Below are positions 17,292 to 26,163 of a stretch of DNA of 64,000 nucleotides, piece by piece. Positions within the stretch are counted from its first letter, which is position 1; each line of letters opens with the position of its first letter. The notes under the pieces are model-generated. The model was not told where the DNA came from, did not search any database, and saw nothing but the letters and a program-made list of their open reading frames with translations. Source of the DNA: Flavonifractor sp. An82 (GTDB lineage Bacteria; Bacillota; Clostridia; Oscillospirales; Oscillospiraceae); NCBI RefSeq assembly GCF_002159265.1, contig NZ_NFHG01000013.1:1-64000 (forward strand), in the 5' to 3' direction. The position numbers and the translations under genes are program-made.

Positions 17292-18155
17292 TTATTTGAC
17301 TGCGCCGGAAACCACGCCGCCGATGATCTGCTTCTGGAGAATCACATAGAGGATGAGGATGGGGATGACACACAGCAGCAGGCCGGCCATGATGGTGCCG
17401 TAGTCGGCGGAATAAGTACCGTAGAAGCTGTAGGTGGACAGGGGCAGGGTGAGCAGCTCCTTGTCGGTCAGCACCAGGGAGGGCAGCAGGTAGTCGTTCC
17501 AGAAGGCCAGAGAATTGAGGATCACCATGGTGGCGATGATGGGTTTGAGCAGGGGAAAGACGATCTTAAAGAAGGTCTGACGGTGGGTGCAGCCGTCGAT
17601 GTAGGCCGCCTCCTCCAGGGCGATGGGGATGTTGCCCTTGATGAAGCCGTGGAACATGAACACCGACATGGCCATGGAGAAGCCGGTGTGCATAAAGATC
17701 AGGGTAATGCGGTGGTTGAGCACGTTCAGAGTGCCGCCGTAGATGCTCACCAGGGGGATCATGATGGCCTGGAAGGGGATGATCATGGAGGCCACCATCA
17801 GAGCAAAGGCGATCTTGGAAATGATATTGTTGCGGCGGACGATGTAGTAGGCCAGCATAGAGGACAGCAGGGTGACCAGCACGGTGGCCGACACCGTCAC
17901 GATGAGGGAGTTCTTAAAGGCGTTGAGGAAGTCCATCTGAGTAAAGGCCTTCACAAAGTTATCGAAGGACAGGCCCTTGATGGTAAACAGCCAGGAGAAG
18001 GGGTCGGTGATGATGTCCCGCTTTTCCTTCAGGGAGTTGATGACCACCATGATGAAGGGGAACATATAGGCGATGAAGATGATGATCATACCGGTCATGG
18101 CCAGCGCATTGGCCAGCTTGCGCTTGTTGCCACCGATGGTCGTCGTGTTATTCAT
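17292..18155 (-). CDS. Sugar ABC transporter permease, MalG/MsmG type
   Basis: This is one of two membrane subunits of an oligosaccharide importer (CUT1 family). It has 287 residues and about six membrane helices, the first near 15-40 (MTGMIIIFIAYMFPFIMVVI). The EAA loop that docks the ATPase reads EEAAYIDGCTHRQTFFKIVF. It overlaps the upstream permease gene by one base (shared ATGA). The binding protein and the sucrose/raffinose enzymes around it suggest sucrose or raffinose-family sugars as cargo. No ATPase gene is in the operon. Confidence 0.92.
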   Translation of the reverse strand: MNNTTTIGGNKRKLANALAMTGMIIIFIAYMFPFIMVVINSLKEKRDIITDPFSWLFTIKGLSFDNFVKAFTQMDFLNAFKNSLIVTVSATVLVTLLSSMLAYYIVRRNNIISKIAFALMVASMIIPFQAIMIPLVSIYGGTLNVLNHRITLIFMHTGFSMAMSVFMFHGFIKGNIPIALEEAAYIDGCTHRQTFFKIVFPLLKPIIATMVILNSLAFWNDYLLPSLVLTDKELLTLPLSTYSFYGTYSADYGTIMAGLLLCVIPILILYVILQKQIIGGVVSGAVK

Positions 18156-19027
18156 TATGCATCCACCTCACGTTTCTTGGTCAGGTACACCTGAATGCCG
18201 CTGATAATGGCCACGATCACAAAGAGGATCAGAGCCTCGGCCTGGCCCACGCCGAACTGACGGGAGGTAAAGGCCTTCTCATAGACGTGCATGGCGGCCA
18301 TCTCGGTGGTGCCGTAGGGGGCGCCGGCGGTCAGGGACAGGTTCACATCGTACACCATGAAGGCGCGGGACAGGGTCAGGAACAGGCAGATGGTGATGGA
18401 GGACATCATCAGAGGCAGGATGATGTGGCGCAGCTTGGTCCAGCCGGTGGCACCGTCAATGCTGGCGGCCTCCATCACGTCCTTGTTCAGGCCCATGAAG
18501 CCGGCCACATAGATGAGGATCATGTAACCGGACAACTGCCACACGGAGACGATTACCAGGGCAACAAAGGCCAGGGTGGGGTCAGACAGCCAGGAAGCCC
18601 CGAAGAGCTCCCAGCCGGTGGCCTCGCCGATGCCCACAAACACACGGGAGAACACAAACTGCCAGATATAGCCCAGTACCAGGCCGCCGATCAGGTTGGG
18701 GGTGAAGAAGCCGGCCCGGAAGAAGTTCTGACCCTTAAAGCCACGGGTCAGCAGGTAGGCGATGCCGAAGGCCAGAATATTGACCACCACTACCACGACC
18801 ACCACATATTTGAAGGTCAGCAGCAGGGAGGACCAGAACTGGCTGTCCTTAAGTACGCTGAGGAAGTTGGCGCCGCCGATGAAGTTTTTCACGTTGGAGA
18901 CGCCGTTCCAGTCAGTCAGGGTCAGATAAATACCATAGATAAAGGGGACGATCACCACTGCCGCAAAACAGAACAGGCCGGGCAGGGCAAATCCGCAGAA
19001 ATCTTTTCCTCCGCTTTTTCTTTTCAT
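18155..19027 (-). CDS. Sugar ABC transporter permease, MalF/MsmF type
   Basis: The second membrane subunit of the importer, 290 residues with about six helices. The first helix is FCGFALPGLFCFAAVVIVPF at about residues 10-30. The docking loop reads DVMEAASIDGATGWTKLRHI. A strong ribosome site (AAGGAGGAG) precedes ATG 19027, 12 bases after the stop of the binding-protein gene. It is translated together with the downstream MalG-type subunit. Confidence 0.92.
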   Translation of the reverse strand: MKRKSGGKDFCGFALPGLFCFAAVVIVPFIYGIYLTLTDWNGVSNVKNFIGGANFLSVLKDSQFWSSLLLTFKYVVVVVVVVNILAFGIAYLLTRGFKGQNFFRAGFFTPNLIGGLVLGYIWQFVFSRVFVGIGEATGWELFGASWLSDPTLAFVALVIVSVWQLSGYMILIYVAGFMGLNKDVMEAASIDGATGWTKLRHIILPLMMSSITICLFLTLSRAFMVYDVNLSLTAGAPYGTTEMAAMHVYEKAFTSRQFGVGQAEALILFVIVAIISGIQVYLTKKREVDA

Positions 19028-19039
19028 CCTAGCTCCTCC

Positions 19040-20416
19040 TTACTGCTGCTCATCCCAATAGGCCACGATGGAATCGATCAGCTCCGCCCGGTCGCTTCTG
19101 CCGGCCAGATACTTCTGCATGGCGGCGCCCAGAACGGCCCAGTGGTCGTTGGGCACGATGGCGGAAGCATTGAAGGCGGTGCCCTCATGCACCCGGCTGT
19201 AAATGTCGCGGCTCAGAGGATCGGAAGGCTCATAGGGGTTGTTCTGGAAGGGAGGGATGATCTTGCAGGTCTTGACCAGCATCTGCTGGCCGATCTCGCT
19301 GAACACGATCCAGTTCAAAAACTCCTTGGCGGCGGCCTGCTCCTTCTCCGTGGCCACAATGCCGTCCAGCATGATCTGCTTGGAGGGAGAGGCCTGGATC
19401 TGCTGGTTCACAAAGTCATCAGGGTCGTTGTTCATAAAGTAGGGCAGGAAGCCGTACTCGTCGTCCTCCTCGGCGTCGGCCTCGGCCAGGTTGGGCCAGG
19501 CCCAGTTGCCGTTGAACCAGAAGGCGGTCTTGCCGTCGGCCAGGTCGATGGCCATCTCGTCATAGTCGGCGCCAAGGGGGTCCCGGTAAGCCACGTTGTA
19601 CTCCTTCAGGATATCAAACATATCCAGGAACTGGGACATACGGTCGTAGGTGGTCAGATCCAGCTGACCGTCCTTGATCAGGTTGATGCACTCAGCGGCG
19701 CCGTCGGAGGTGCCGTCGTAGGTCTCATAGATGTACTGAAGATGATGGGCGCCCAGGGACCAGTCCTCCATGGCCAGGGAGACGGGATGCTCCATGCCGG
19801 CCGCCACCAGCCGGTCCAGCAGAGCCACAAAGTCGTCCTGAGTCCGGATAGAAGTGGGATCAAAGGTCTCGCCCAGGGTTTCCTCGATCACTTCCTTGTG
19901 GTAGATGATGCCGCGGCCCTCGATACACAGGGGGAAGCTGTACACCTTACCGTTGATCTGGGTGGTATAGCCCTCTGCTTCCTGGATCCAGGGCTGGTCG
20001 GACAGGTCGGCGGCCTTTTCCTCCGCCAGGGCGATGACGTCGGTGGTGTCCAGAATGGACAGCGTGGGGGGATTGCCGGAGTTGTACAGGCTGACTACCT
20101 TGGTGTAGGGGGAATCGCCGTCGGTGACGGGCATGACCTCCACATGTACGCCGGATTTCTCCTCAAAGGCCGCTCCCATCTCCACCAGGGCGGTCTGGAT
20201 CTCCGCCTTGGAGTTGAGCAGGGTGATGCTGGTGCCGCTGAGGGATGGGTCGTACTCGAAGGTGTCTACCGACATGTCGATGGGTTCTACCGCTTCCACC
20301 GCATTGGGGTCGTCCGGATCGCTGGCAAAGCCGAATCTGCATCCGGACAGCAGTCCGGTCATCAGAGCGGCCGAAAGACCCAACGCGAGGAATCTGGTGG
20401 GTGCGTATTTCTTCAT
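19040..20416 (-). CDS. Sugar-binding lipoprotein of the ABC transporter (family 1 solute-binding protein)
   Basis: This extracellular lipoprotein captures the sugar for the two permeases that follow. The mature protein begins at the lipobox Cys in GLLSGC, after a short hydrophobic signal (about residues 8-25). The rest has the composition of MsmE/MalE-type proteins, with a C-terminal Trp-rich region. I chose ATG 20416 (458 residues) because AGGAGGAG lies just before it. It is the first gene of the operon and lies behind the LacI-type operators. The cargo, probably sucrose or raffinose, is inferred from the enzymes in the operon. Confidence 0.92.
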   Translation of the reverse strand: MKKYAPTRFLALGLSAALMTGLLSGCRFGFASDPDDPNAVEAVEPIDMSVDTFEYDPSLSGTSITLLNSKAEIQTALVEMGAAFEEKSGVHVEVMPVTDGDSPYTKVVSLYNSGNPPTLSILDTTDVIALAEEKAADLSDQPWIQEAEGYTTQINGKVYSFPLCIEGRGIIYHKEVIEETLGETFDPTSIRTQDDFVALLDRLVAAGMEHPVSLAMEDWSLGAHHLQYIYETYDGTSDGAAECINLIKDGQLDLTTYDRMSQFLDMFDILKEYNVAYRDPLGADYDEMAIDLADGKTAFWFNGNWAWPNLAEADAEEDDEYGFLPYFMNNDPDDFVNQQIQASPSKQIMLDGIVATEKEQAAAKEFLNWIVFSEIGQQMLVKTCKIIPPFQNNPYEPSDPLSRDIYSRVHEGTAFNASAIVPNDHWAVLGAAMQKYLAGRSDRAELIDSIVAYWDEQQ

Positions 20417-20470
20417 TGTCTCTCCTCCTGTTTCCTCTTTTCGTTGTTTTGCGGGCATAAAACATATAAA

Positions 20471-20502
20471 AACCGGTTATGTAACCGGTAATGGAACCGG
20501 TT
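20471..20502. promoter_or_regulatory. Three AACCGGTT operators at exact 12-bp spacing
   Basis: AACCGGTT (20471), AACCGGTA (20483) and AACCGGTT (20495) follow one another with 12 bases from start to start. Each has a central CCGG palindrome, as is common for LacI-family operators. They lie just downstream of the operon's -10 box and so would block transcription when bound by the LacI-type regulator encoded next door. Confidence 0.75.
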
Positions 20503-20513
20503 ATTCTTGCACA

Positions 20514-20543
20514 ATATTACTCCTCACGGTAAGCTTCCGTCAA
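20514..20543 (-). promoter_or_regulatory. Promoter of the sucrose/raffinose operon
   Basis: On the minus strand TTGACG and TAATAT are 18 bases apart. Transcription would start near 20507 and run straight into the three operators. Confidence 0.65.
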
Positions 20544-20640
20544 TGGTTTTCACCCGATGGAAATATTTTTGTAAAATCCGCCTCATTTCCAGGGCTTGAA
20601 ATTATGCACAATCACACCCGGCCCCGCCGGGCGGGAGGGA

Positions 20641-20669
20641 TTGCATCCATTTCTTCTGTTTGTTATAAT
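20641..20669 (+). promoter_or_regulatory. Promoter of the LacI regulator gene
   Basis: TTGCAT and TATAAT lie 17 bases apart, about 120 bases before the regulator's start. No operator copy overlaps it, so strong autoregulation is not evident. Confidence 0.6.
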
Positions 20670-20787
20670 AAAATTCGATCAAATCTGAGAAGAAATCGCG
20701 CATCTATCTTGAGGGTTTTGACAGCCGCTTGTTCACTCGGGACCATAGCGGCCGGAGATGCCGTCTCGGCAGATGGAAGGGCTTGAT

Positions 20788-21831
20788 ATGGAAGAGAAAA
20801 AACGAGTGACATTTGATGACATTGCCAGATACACCAATTTTTCAAAGACGACCATATCCCGATATTTTAACGATCCGGATTCCCTGACGGAGAAAAGCCA
20901 GCAGATCATTTCAGAGGCACTGGAGAAGCTGGATTATCATGAGAACCGGGTGGCCCGTATCCTGGCCATGGGGAAAACGGAATTCATCGGGGTCATCGTT
21001 CCGGAATTTTACCACCGCTTTTATTCCGAGGTTCTGAACCAGATCCTGGCCACCTACGAGACCTTTGGCTATAAGTTTCTGGTGTTTATCGGCAACAACA
21101 ATAAGGAGAGTGAACGCCGGTACATCAAAGAACTGCTCTCCTATCAGATTGAGGGTATGATCGTACTGAGCCATACTCTCTCCTCCCAGGAACTGGCCCA
21201 GTTCCAGATTCCGGTGGTGGCCATCGAGCGGGAGGATCAGTTCGTATGCAGTGTGAATACCGACAATGAGGCCGGAGGACGGCAGGCGGCTGCTCTGCTG
21301 GAGGAGCAGCAGTGTGATATTCTGATCCACATCAATTCCCCCACCGATCCCCGCATTCCTGCTTACGGGCGCATCCGGGGCTTTGAGGATTACTGCCAGG
21401 CCAACGGTCTGGCCCATGAGGTGATCCTGCGGGAGCTGGACCGGTCCTATGAGGAGGACCAGGCCATTCTGAAGGATGTCCTGAAGGAGTGGGACAAAAA
21501 GTATGCCCATCAGAAGATCGGCGTGTTTCTGGCCAACGATACCACGGCCAATACGCTTCTGAATCTCATTATCCGGCGGTACGGCTATCTGCCCAAGGAA
21601 TACTGCATTATCGGCTTTGACAACTCACCCACGTCCAGAGAGGCCATCATCCCCCTGAGCACGGTGGGACAGCAGGTGGACCAGCTGGCCCATGAGGCGG
21701 TCCAGCTGCTGGTGGATCAGATCAAGGCCCGCAAGCAGGGAAAAATGCCGGGCCAGTCGGTTCCGGTACATAAAATTGTCCCTCCTGTCCTGTTCCGGCG
21801 GGCCACCGCCGGAGGCGTGGATGTAATCTGA
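20788..21831 (+). CDS. LacI-family transcriptional repressor of the sucrose/raffinose operon
   Basis: The protein has 347 residues. The N-terminus holds the helix-turn-helix and hinge helix (VTFDDIARYTNFSKTTISRY, then ARILAMGKTEFIGVIVP). The rest is a periplasmic-binding-protein-like sensor domain that binds an effector sugar. ATG 20788 is chosen because GGAAGGG lies upstream and the HTH then starts near residue 7, as usual. It is divergent from the operon, and the three AACCGGTT sites in between are its likely targets. The effector is not known; sucrose or a breakdown product is the natural guess. Confidence 0.9.
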   Translation: MEEKKRVTFDDIARYTNFSKTTISRYFNDPDSLTEKSQQIISEALEKLDYHENRVARILAMGKTEFIGVIVPEFYHRFYSEVLNQILATYETFGYKFLVFIGNNNKESERRYIKELLSYQIEGMIVLSHTLSSQELAQFQIPVVAIEREDQFVCSVNTDNEAGGRQAAALLEEQQCDILIHINSPTDPRIPAYGRIRGFEDYCQANGLAHEVILRELDRSYEEDQAILKDVLKEWDKKYAHQKIGVFLANDTTANTLLNLIIRRYGYLPKEYCIIGFDNSPTSREAIIPLSTVGQQVDQLAHEAVQLLVDQIKARKQGKMPGQSVPVHKIVPPVLFRRATAGGVDVI

Positions 21832-21842
21832 GAGATAAGAAC

Positions 21843-21886
21843 AGAAGGACCGCCCTGTATGGCAGGGCGGTCCTTCTTGTTTTTTA
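21843..21886 (+). terminator. Terminator after the LacI gene
   Basis: A perfect 15-bp stem (AGAAGGACCGCCCTG and its complement) is followed by TGTTTTTT. Confidence 0.9.
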
Positions 21887-21905
21887 AAATTTTTCCTGTA
21901 TCCTG

Positions 21906-21952
21906 TTGACAAACTAACACTATTAGTTGCACCATAACTAATGGTGTTAGTT
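21906..21952 (+). promoter_or_regulatory. TetR-type operator overlapping the promoter of tetR-MATE
   Basis: A TTGACA box (21906-21911) runs into an inverted repeat whose arms (21912-21927 and 21937-21952) are 16 bases long and differ at one position, read as AACTAACACTATTAGT. The repeat covers the -10 region, so the TetR protein encoded directly downstream probably represses its own operon. The -10 box itself is weak. Confidence 0.7.
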
Positions 21953-21969
21953 TTAGGAGGAATCAAATC

Positions 21970-22575
21970 ATGAGCGCAAAAGGACTGAGCAAGGAGATCA
22001 TCGTGGCGGAGGCGGTGGCCTGCGTCGCCAACACGGGGCAGCCCATCATCTCTCTTCATGAGCTGGCCCGCCGGCTGGGCATCAAAACCCCCTCCCTGTA
22101 TAACCACATCAAAAACACCCGTGAGCTGCGCAATGAGGTATTCCGCTGTGCCATTGACCGGTTTGTGGAAAACCAGCGGGCCGCGACCCGGGGGAAGCAG
22201 AAGGATGAGGCGGTGCGGGCCTTTGCAGAGGCCTATCACACCTTTGCTGTGGAAAACAAGGGTCTGTACCGGCTGATCATGTCCATTCCCTCGGAAGAGG
22301 ATGAGCAGGCCAAGGAGATGGCTCTTCCGCTGCTGGATACGGTGGTGGAGATCCTTGGGGAGTACGGTCTGCCGGAGGAGAGCATTGCCCACTGGCAGCG
22401 TGTCTTCCGTGCCATCCTCCACGGATTTATCTCCCAGGAGGACCTGGGCTATTTTTATCACTACACCTCTGCCGACCTGAAAAAGAGCCGGGAGATCGCT
22501 GTGCAGTGTTTCCTGGACGGACTTCACGACGAACTGTCCGGCGGAGCCCCTTCAGCGGAGAAGAGTCAAGCGTGA
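21970..22575 (+). CDS. TetR/AcrR-family regulator of the adjacent MATE transporter
   Basis: The protein has 201 residues with an N-terminal helix-turn-helix (SLHELARRLGIKTPSLYNHI, about residues 33-52) and a helical C-terminal domain of the WHG type (TetR_C_33). TAGGAGG lies 8 bases before the ATG. Its own promoter contains a 16-bp inverted repeat, and the transporter gene begins 18 bases after its stop. The simple reading is a drug- or metabolite-responsive repressor of the operon. Confidence 0.9.
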   Translation: MSAKGLSKEIIVAEAVACVANTGQPIISLHELARRLGIKTPSLYNHIKNTRELRNEVFRCAIDRFVENQRAATRGKQKDEAVRAFAEAYHTFAVENKGLYRLIMSIPSEEDEQAKEMALPLLDTVVEILGEYGLPEESIAHWQRVFRAILHGFISQEDLGYFYHYTSADLKKSREIAVQCFLDGLHDELSGGAPSAEKSQA

Positions 22576-22593
22576 TGAGTAGGGGAAGAAGCC

Positions 22594-24585
22594 ATGACAA
22601 AAAGCAGTACCAAAAACAATGAGTTATTTACCTCCATGCCGGTGGGGAAGGCGGTAGCCAAACTGGCCATCCCCACGGTGGTCAGCCAGATCATCGTCAT
22701 TCTCTACAGCCTGGCCGACACCTTCTTTATCGGGCAGATCGGCGATCCCAACCAGCTGGCCGCCCTGTCTATCACCTTTCCCATTTATACCCTGCTGACC
22801 GCGGTGGCCAACCTGTTTGGCATCGGCGCCAACAGCGTGATCGCCAGAAGCCTGGGCCAGAATGATGAGATGACGGCCAAGAAGGCCTCCTCCTTCAGCT
22901 TCTGGGGCAGCCTGGCCGTGACCCTGGTTCTGTCCATCCTGCTGGCCGTCTTTATGACCCCTGTCCTGACCTTTTTCGGTGCGGACGAATATACCTTCGG
23001 CTTTACCAGAGACTACCTGTTCTGGGTCTTTGTCATCGGCGGCCTGCCCACGGTGGCCGGCCTGACCCTGGGACATCTGGTGCGCTCGGTGGGTAAGACC
23101 AAGGAGGCCGGCTTCGGCCTGGCCCTGGGCGGCATCCTGAACATCATCCTGGATCCTGTGTTCATTTTTGTATTCCATATGAACGTGGCCGGTGCGGCCG
23201 TGGCCACCATGCTGTCCAATACCATCTCCATGGTGTATTTCTTTTTTGTACTGGCCCGGATGAGAAAGTCTACCGTGCTCACCCTGGCACCCAAGTACTT
23301 CTCCTTGGAGAAAAAGGTGGCCTGGGGCACCCTGTCGGTGGGCTTTCCTGCCGCCCTGTCGGTGCTGCTGGTGTCGGTGTCCATCTCGGTGCTGAACGGC
23401 CTGCTGCTGCGGCACAAGGGGGGCAACACCCTCTCCGCCGCCTACGGCGTGACCTCCAAGTGCGGCACTATCGCCCTGCACATCAGCATCGGCATTGCCC
23501 AGGGCGTCATGCCCCTCATCGGCTACAGCTACGGCGCCAAGGACCACAAGCGGGTCCACGCGGTATGCCGCCTCTCCTTTATCATCCTTCTGATCTTCTC
23601 CGTGATCTTCCTGGCCATCGTGCAGTTCATTCCCGGCACCATCGTCCGGATGTTCACCCCTGATGCGGCCACCATTGAGGTGGGCAGCACCTTCATGCGC
23701 TGCTGGTCCTGGTGCGTCATCGGAATGAGCCTGTTCAACATGTATAACTCCATCTTCCAGGCGGTGGGCAAGTGGGAGACCTCGCTGCTGCTGGCGGTGC
23801 TCCGCCTGGGCGTGATCTTCACCGTCCTCAGTTTTACTTTGGACGCCCTCTTCGGGGTGACCGGCCTGATGTGGGTGCAGGCCATCACCGACACGGTCTC
23901 CTGCCTCATTGCCGTTGCCCTGTATAATCGCTTCAAGAAGGCCATGCTGAAGGAGATCCGGACCGAGCCGGAGGCTGCTCCCATCCCCGCCACCCACAAC
24001 CGGGTGATCACCATCAGCCGGGAGTTCGGCAGCGGCGGCCGGACCATCGGCAAGGAGGTAGCCGCCAAGCTGGGCATTCCCTGCTACGACAGCGACCTCA
24101 TCGAAAAGATCGCCGCCGAAAGCGGCCTGGCCAAGGAATACATCGAGAAAAACGGCGAGTACGCATCCTCCGACCGGCTGTTTGATAACGCCATGGCGGG
24201 CCGGGAACAGGACGGACAGTCTGCCGCGGATAAGATGTGGCTGGCCCAGAAGAAGGTCATTACCGACCTGGCCCAGCAGGAGTCCTGCGTCATTGTAGGC
24301 CGCTGTGCCGACTATATCCTGCGGGATGTGGCAGACTGCCTGACTGTATTCGTCCATGCCTCCGATGAGCAGCGGGCGGAGCGCATTGTAACGGTGTATG
24401 GCCAGCGGGAGGAGTCTCCCGCCCAGCGGCTGCACGACAAGGATAAGAAGCGCAGAGCCTACTACGAGCTCTATACCGGCACTCAGTGGGGCCAGGCGGA
24501 CAATTATGAGCTGTGCCTGGACAGCGGCAGGATCGGCCTGGACCGGTGTGTCGACATGATTGCCCAGCTCTATCAAAGCGCCTGA
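22594..24585 (+). CDS. MATE-family efflux transporter fused to a cytidylate-kinase-like domain
   Basis: Residues 1-455 form a MATE antiporter of about twelve membrane helices (start AKLAIPTVVSQIIVILYSLA, DTFFIGQIGD). After a short Pro/Ala-rich linker, residues 469-663 form a soluble domain of the cytidylate-kinase-like family (Pfam Cytidylate_kin2): ITISREFGSGGRTIGKEVA holds a modified P-loop (GSGGRTIG). A LID-like basic stretch (DKDKKRRAYYELYTG) follows. There is no stop or frameshift between the parts, so this is a real fusion in the sequence. The transporter likely exports drugs or cationic metabolites with Na+ or H+. What the kinase-like part phosphorylates or senses is unknown. Confidence 0.88.
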   Translation: MTKSSTKNNELFTSMPVGKAVAKLAIPTVVSQIIVILYSLADTFFIGQIGDPNQLAALSITFPIYTLLTAVANLFGIGANSVIARSLGQNDEMTAKKASSFSFWGSLAVTLVLSILLAVFMTPVLTFFGADEYTFGFTRDYLFWVFVIGGLPTVAGLTLGHLVRSVGKTKEAGFGLALGGILNIILDPVFIFVFHMNVAGAAVATMLSNTISMVYFFFVLARMRKSTVLTLAPKYFSLEKKVAWGTLSVGFPAALSVLLVSVSISVLNGLLLRHKGGNTLSAAYGVTSKCGTIALHISIGIAQGVMPLIGYSYGAKDHKRVHAVCRLSFIILLIFSVIFLAIVQFIPGTIVRMFTPDAATIEVGSTFMRCWSWCVIGMSLFNMYNSIFQAVGKWETSLLLAVLRLGVIFTVLSFTLDALFGVTGLMWVQAITDTVSCLIAVALYNRFKKAMLKEIRTEPEAAPIPATHNRVITISREFGSGGRTIGKEVAAKLGIPCYDSDLIEKIAAESGLAKEYIEKNGEYASSDRLFDNAMAGREQDGQSAADKMWLAQKKVITDLAQQESCVIVGRCADYILRDVADCLTVFVHASDEQRAERIVTVYGQREESPAQRLHDKDKKRRAYYELYTGTQWGQADNYELCLDSGRIGLDRCVDMIAQLYQSA

Positions 24586-24600
24586 ACCGGCATCCATCAT

Positions 24601-24655
24601 ACAGGAAAGCCCCCGGATCGCCTTGCTATGCAAGGCGATCCGGGGGCTTTCCTGT
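24601..24655 (+). terminator. Very long hairpin terminator after the MATE gene
   Basis: A perfect 26-bp stem (arms 24601-24626 and 24630-24655, including CCCCCGGATCGCC) with a 3-base loop follows the MATE gene. It has only a weak T run, but its stability should stop or process the transcript. Confidence 0.7.
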
Positions 24656-24725
24656 TGAGTGCCCTTAAAAGTCTGGCTCATTCGGCAATTTTCCGCCAAA
24701 AGGAAACAAATGGACAAAGAATGGT

Positions 24726-24754
24726 TTGAGAAAAAGTCAACTATCTGGTATAAT
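24726..24754 (+). promoter_or_regulatory. Promoter of the sensor operon
   Basis: TTGAGA and TATAAT lie 17 bases apart, about 125 bases before the response regulator gene. Confidence 0.75.
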
Positions 24755-24879
24755 AAAAGACCAATGCCCTAAGGACGGGAGCGAGATAACTCTTTGCCCA
24801 GAGTGCTTGCTGCAGCCGGAAAGATCCCATGTGCGGGAAGTATCGGTTTAAGCCCCGCACGAGAAAGGACGGTGCCGCA

Positions 24880-26163
24880 ATGGCTGTAAAGACACCTTAT
24901 ACCGTAGTTGTGGCGGATGACGAGGACGAACTGAGAGAAGCAGTGTGCACCATGATCCCCTGGGAGGATTTTGGATTCTGCCTGGTGGGCAGCGCCAGCA
25001 ACGGACTGGACGCCCTTCAGCTGGTGGAAAAACACAAGCCGGATCTGCTGCTGACGGATATCCGCATGCCCTTTATCTCCGGGATCGAGTTGGCCCGGCA
25101 GGTGCGTGAGGTTCGGCCCGCCACCAATATCGCATTCCTCAGCGGTTACGATGATTTTGAATATGCCAAGCAGGCCATTCAATATAACATTATCAGCTAC
25201 ATGCTCAAGCCCCTGACCATGGAAGGACTGGGGAAAGAGCTGGGTAACATCCGACAGAAGATCGACGCCCAGTATGCCCAGTTCCGCCATACGGACCCCA
25301 GAGCCGAGGGCGGGGATCTGCGGGCCGCCATGCTGATGCCCCTGGTGCTGGACGAGTATGCTGAGCCAGAGGAGGAGGCCGCACTGGAAAGCTACGGGCG
25401 GCAGTGCGGCCTGCTGCGGGACCAGGCGGACAAGCCCTATTATGTGGTAATGGTATCCACCCTGATGGACGAGGAGGGGAACGGCTGTACCGAACCCTCC
25501 TTTGTGGCCTCGGTGGACCGGCTGGGCTCCAAATATCTGCGCAGCGTCAGCTTCTTTACCTGGGGGAAGGTGGTGACTGTGCTGCTGGGCAATCCGTCGG
25601 ATTTTGAGGAGTATCTGCACATTCTGGCCGACGAGATCCCCCAGATGGCGGACCGTGTCTTGGGTAAGCGCTGCCGTATCGGCGTCAGCCGGGCGGTTCG
25701 TTCCCTGACCTCTCTGCACGATGCCTACCGGGAGGCTATCGAGGCCCTCCGTCAGGGGGACCGGACGGAGGGAGGGGCCCAGTTTATCAGCGACCTGGCT
25801 CCCGCGGTGAAGGGCGGCAGCCTGCTGTGCCGGCGGGCGCTGGAGGCCCTGGATCAGCACTATATGGACGCCGACCTCTCCCTGGTATCCCTCAGTGGGA
25901 TGCTTGGGGCCAGCCCCAACCATCTGAGCGCCTGCATCAAGAAGTATACCGGCGAGACCTTTATCAACATCCTGATCCGCAAGCGCATGGATGCGGCCCG
26001 GGAGCTGCTGGCCATTCCGGGACTCAAGATCCAGGAGGTGGCCCAGCGGTGCGGCTATACCGACCAGCACTATTTCAGCTATTGCTTCAAAAAATATTGC
26101 GGCGAGTCTCCCAACGCCCTGCGCCGCAGGCTGGAGCAGGAGAGAGCAGGTGAGGTCCTGTGA
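24880..26163 (+). CDS. Response regulator with AraC-type DNA-binding domain (YesN type)
   Basis: The protein has 427 residues. Residues 7-125 are a receiver domain with an acidic patch (ADDED), the phosphorylated Asp60 in LLLTDIRMP, and the conserved Lys in YMLKPL. A middle domain of about 180 residues follows. The last ~100 residues carry two helix-turn-helix motifs of AraC type (LSLVSLSGMLGASPNHLSAC and IQEVAQRCGYTDQHYFSYCF). ATG 24880 is preferred over earlier starts because AAGGA lies upstream and the receiver then begins properly. The stop overlaps the kinase GTG start (GTGA), so the two are coupled. The probable target is the mgl promoter downstream. Confidence 0.92.
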   Translation: MAVKTPYTVVVADDEDELREAVCTMIPWEDFGFCLVGSASNGLDALQLVEKHKPDLLLTDIRMPFISGIELARQVREVRPATNIAFLSGYDDFEYAKQAIQYNIISYMLKPLTMEGLGKELGNIRQKIDAQYAQFRHTDPRAEGGDLRAAMLMPLVLDEYAEPEEEAALESYGRQCGLLRDQADKPYYVVMVSTLMDEEGNGCTEPSFVASVDRLGSKYLRSVSFFTWGKVVTVLLGNPSDFEEYLHILADEIPQMADRVLGKRCRIGVSRAVRSLTSLHDAYREAIEALRQGDRTEGGAQFISDLAPAVKGGSLLCRRALEALDQHYMDADLSLVSLSGMLGASPNHLSACIKKYTGETFINILIRKRMDAARELLAIPGLKIQEVAQRCGYTDQHYFSYCFKKYCGESPNALRRRLEQERAGEVL

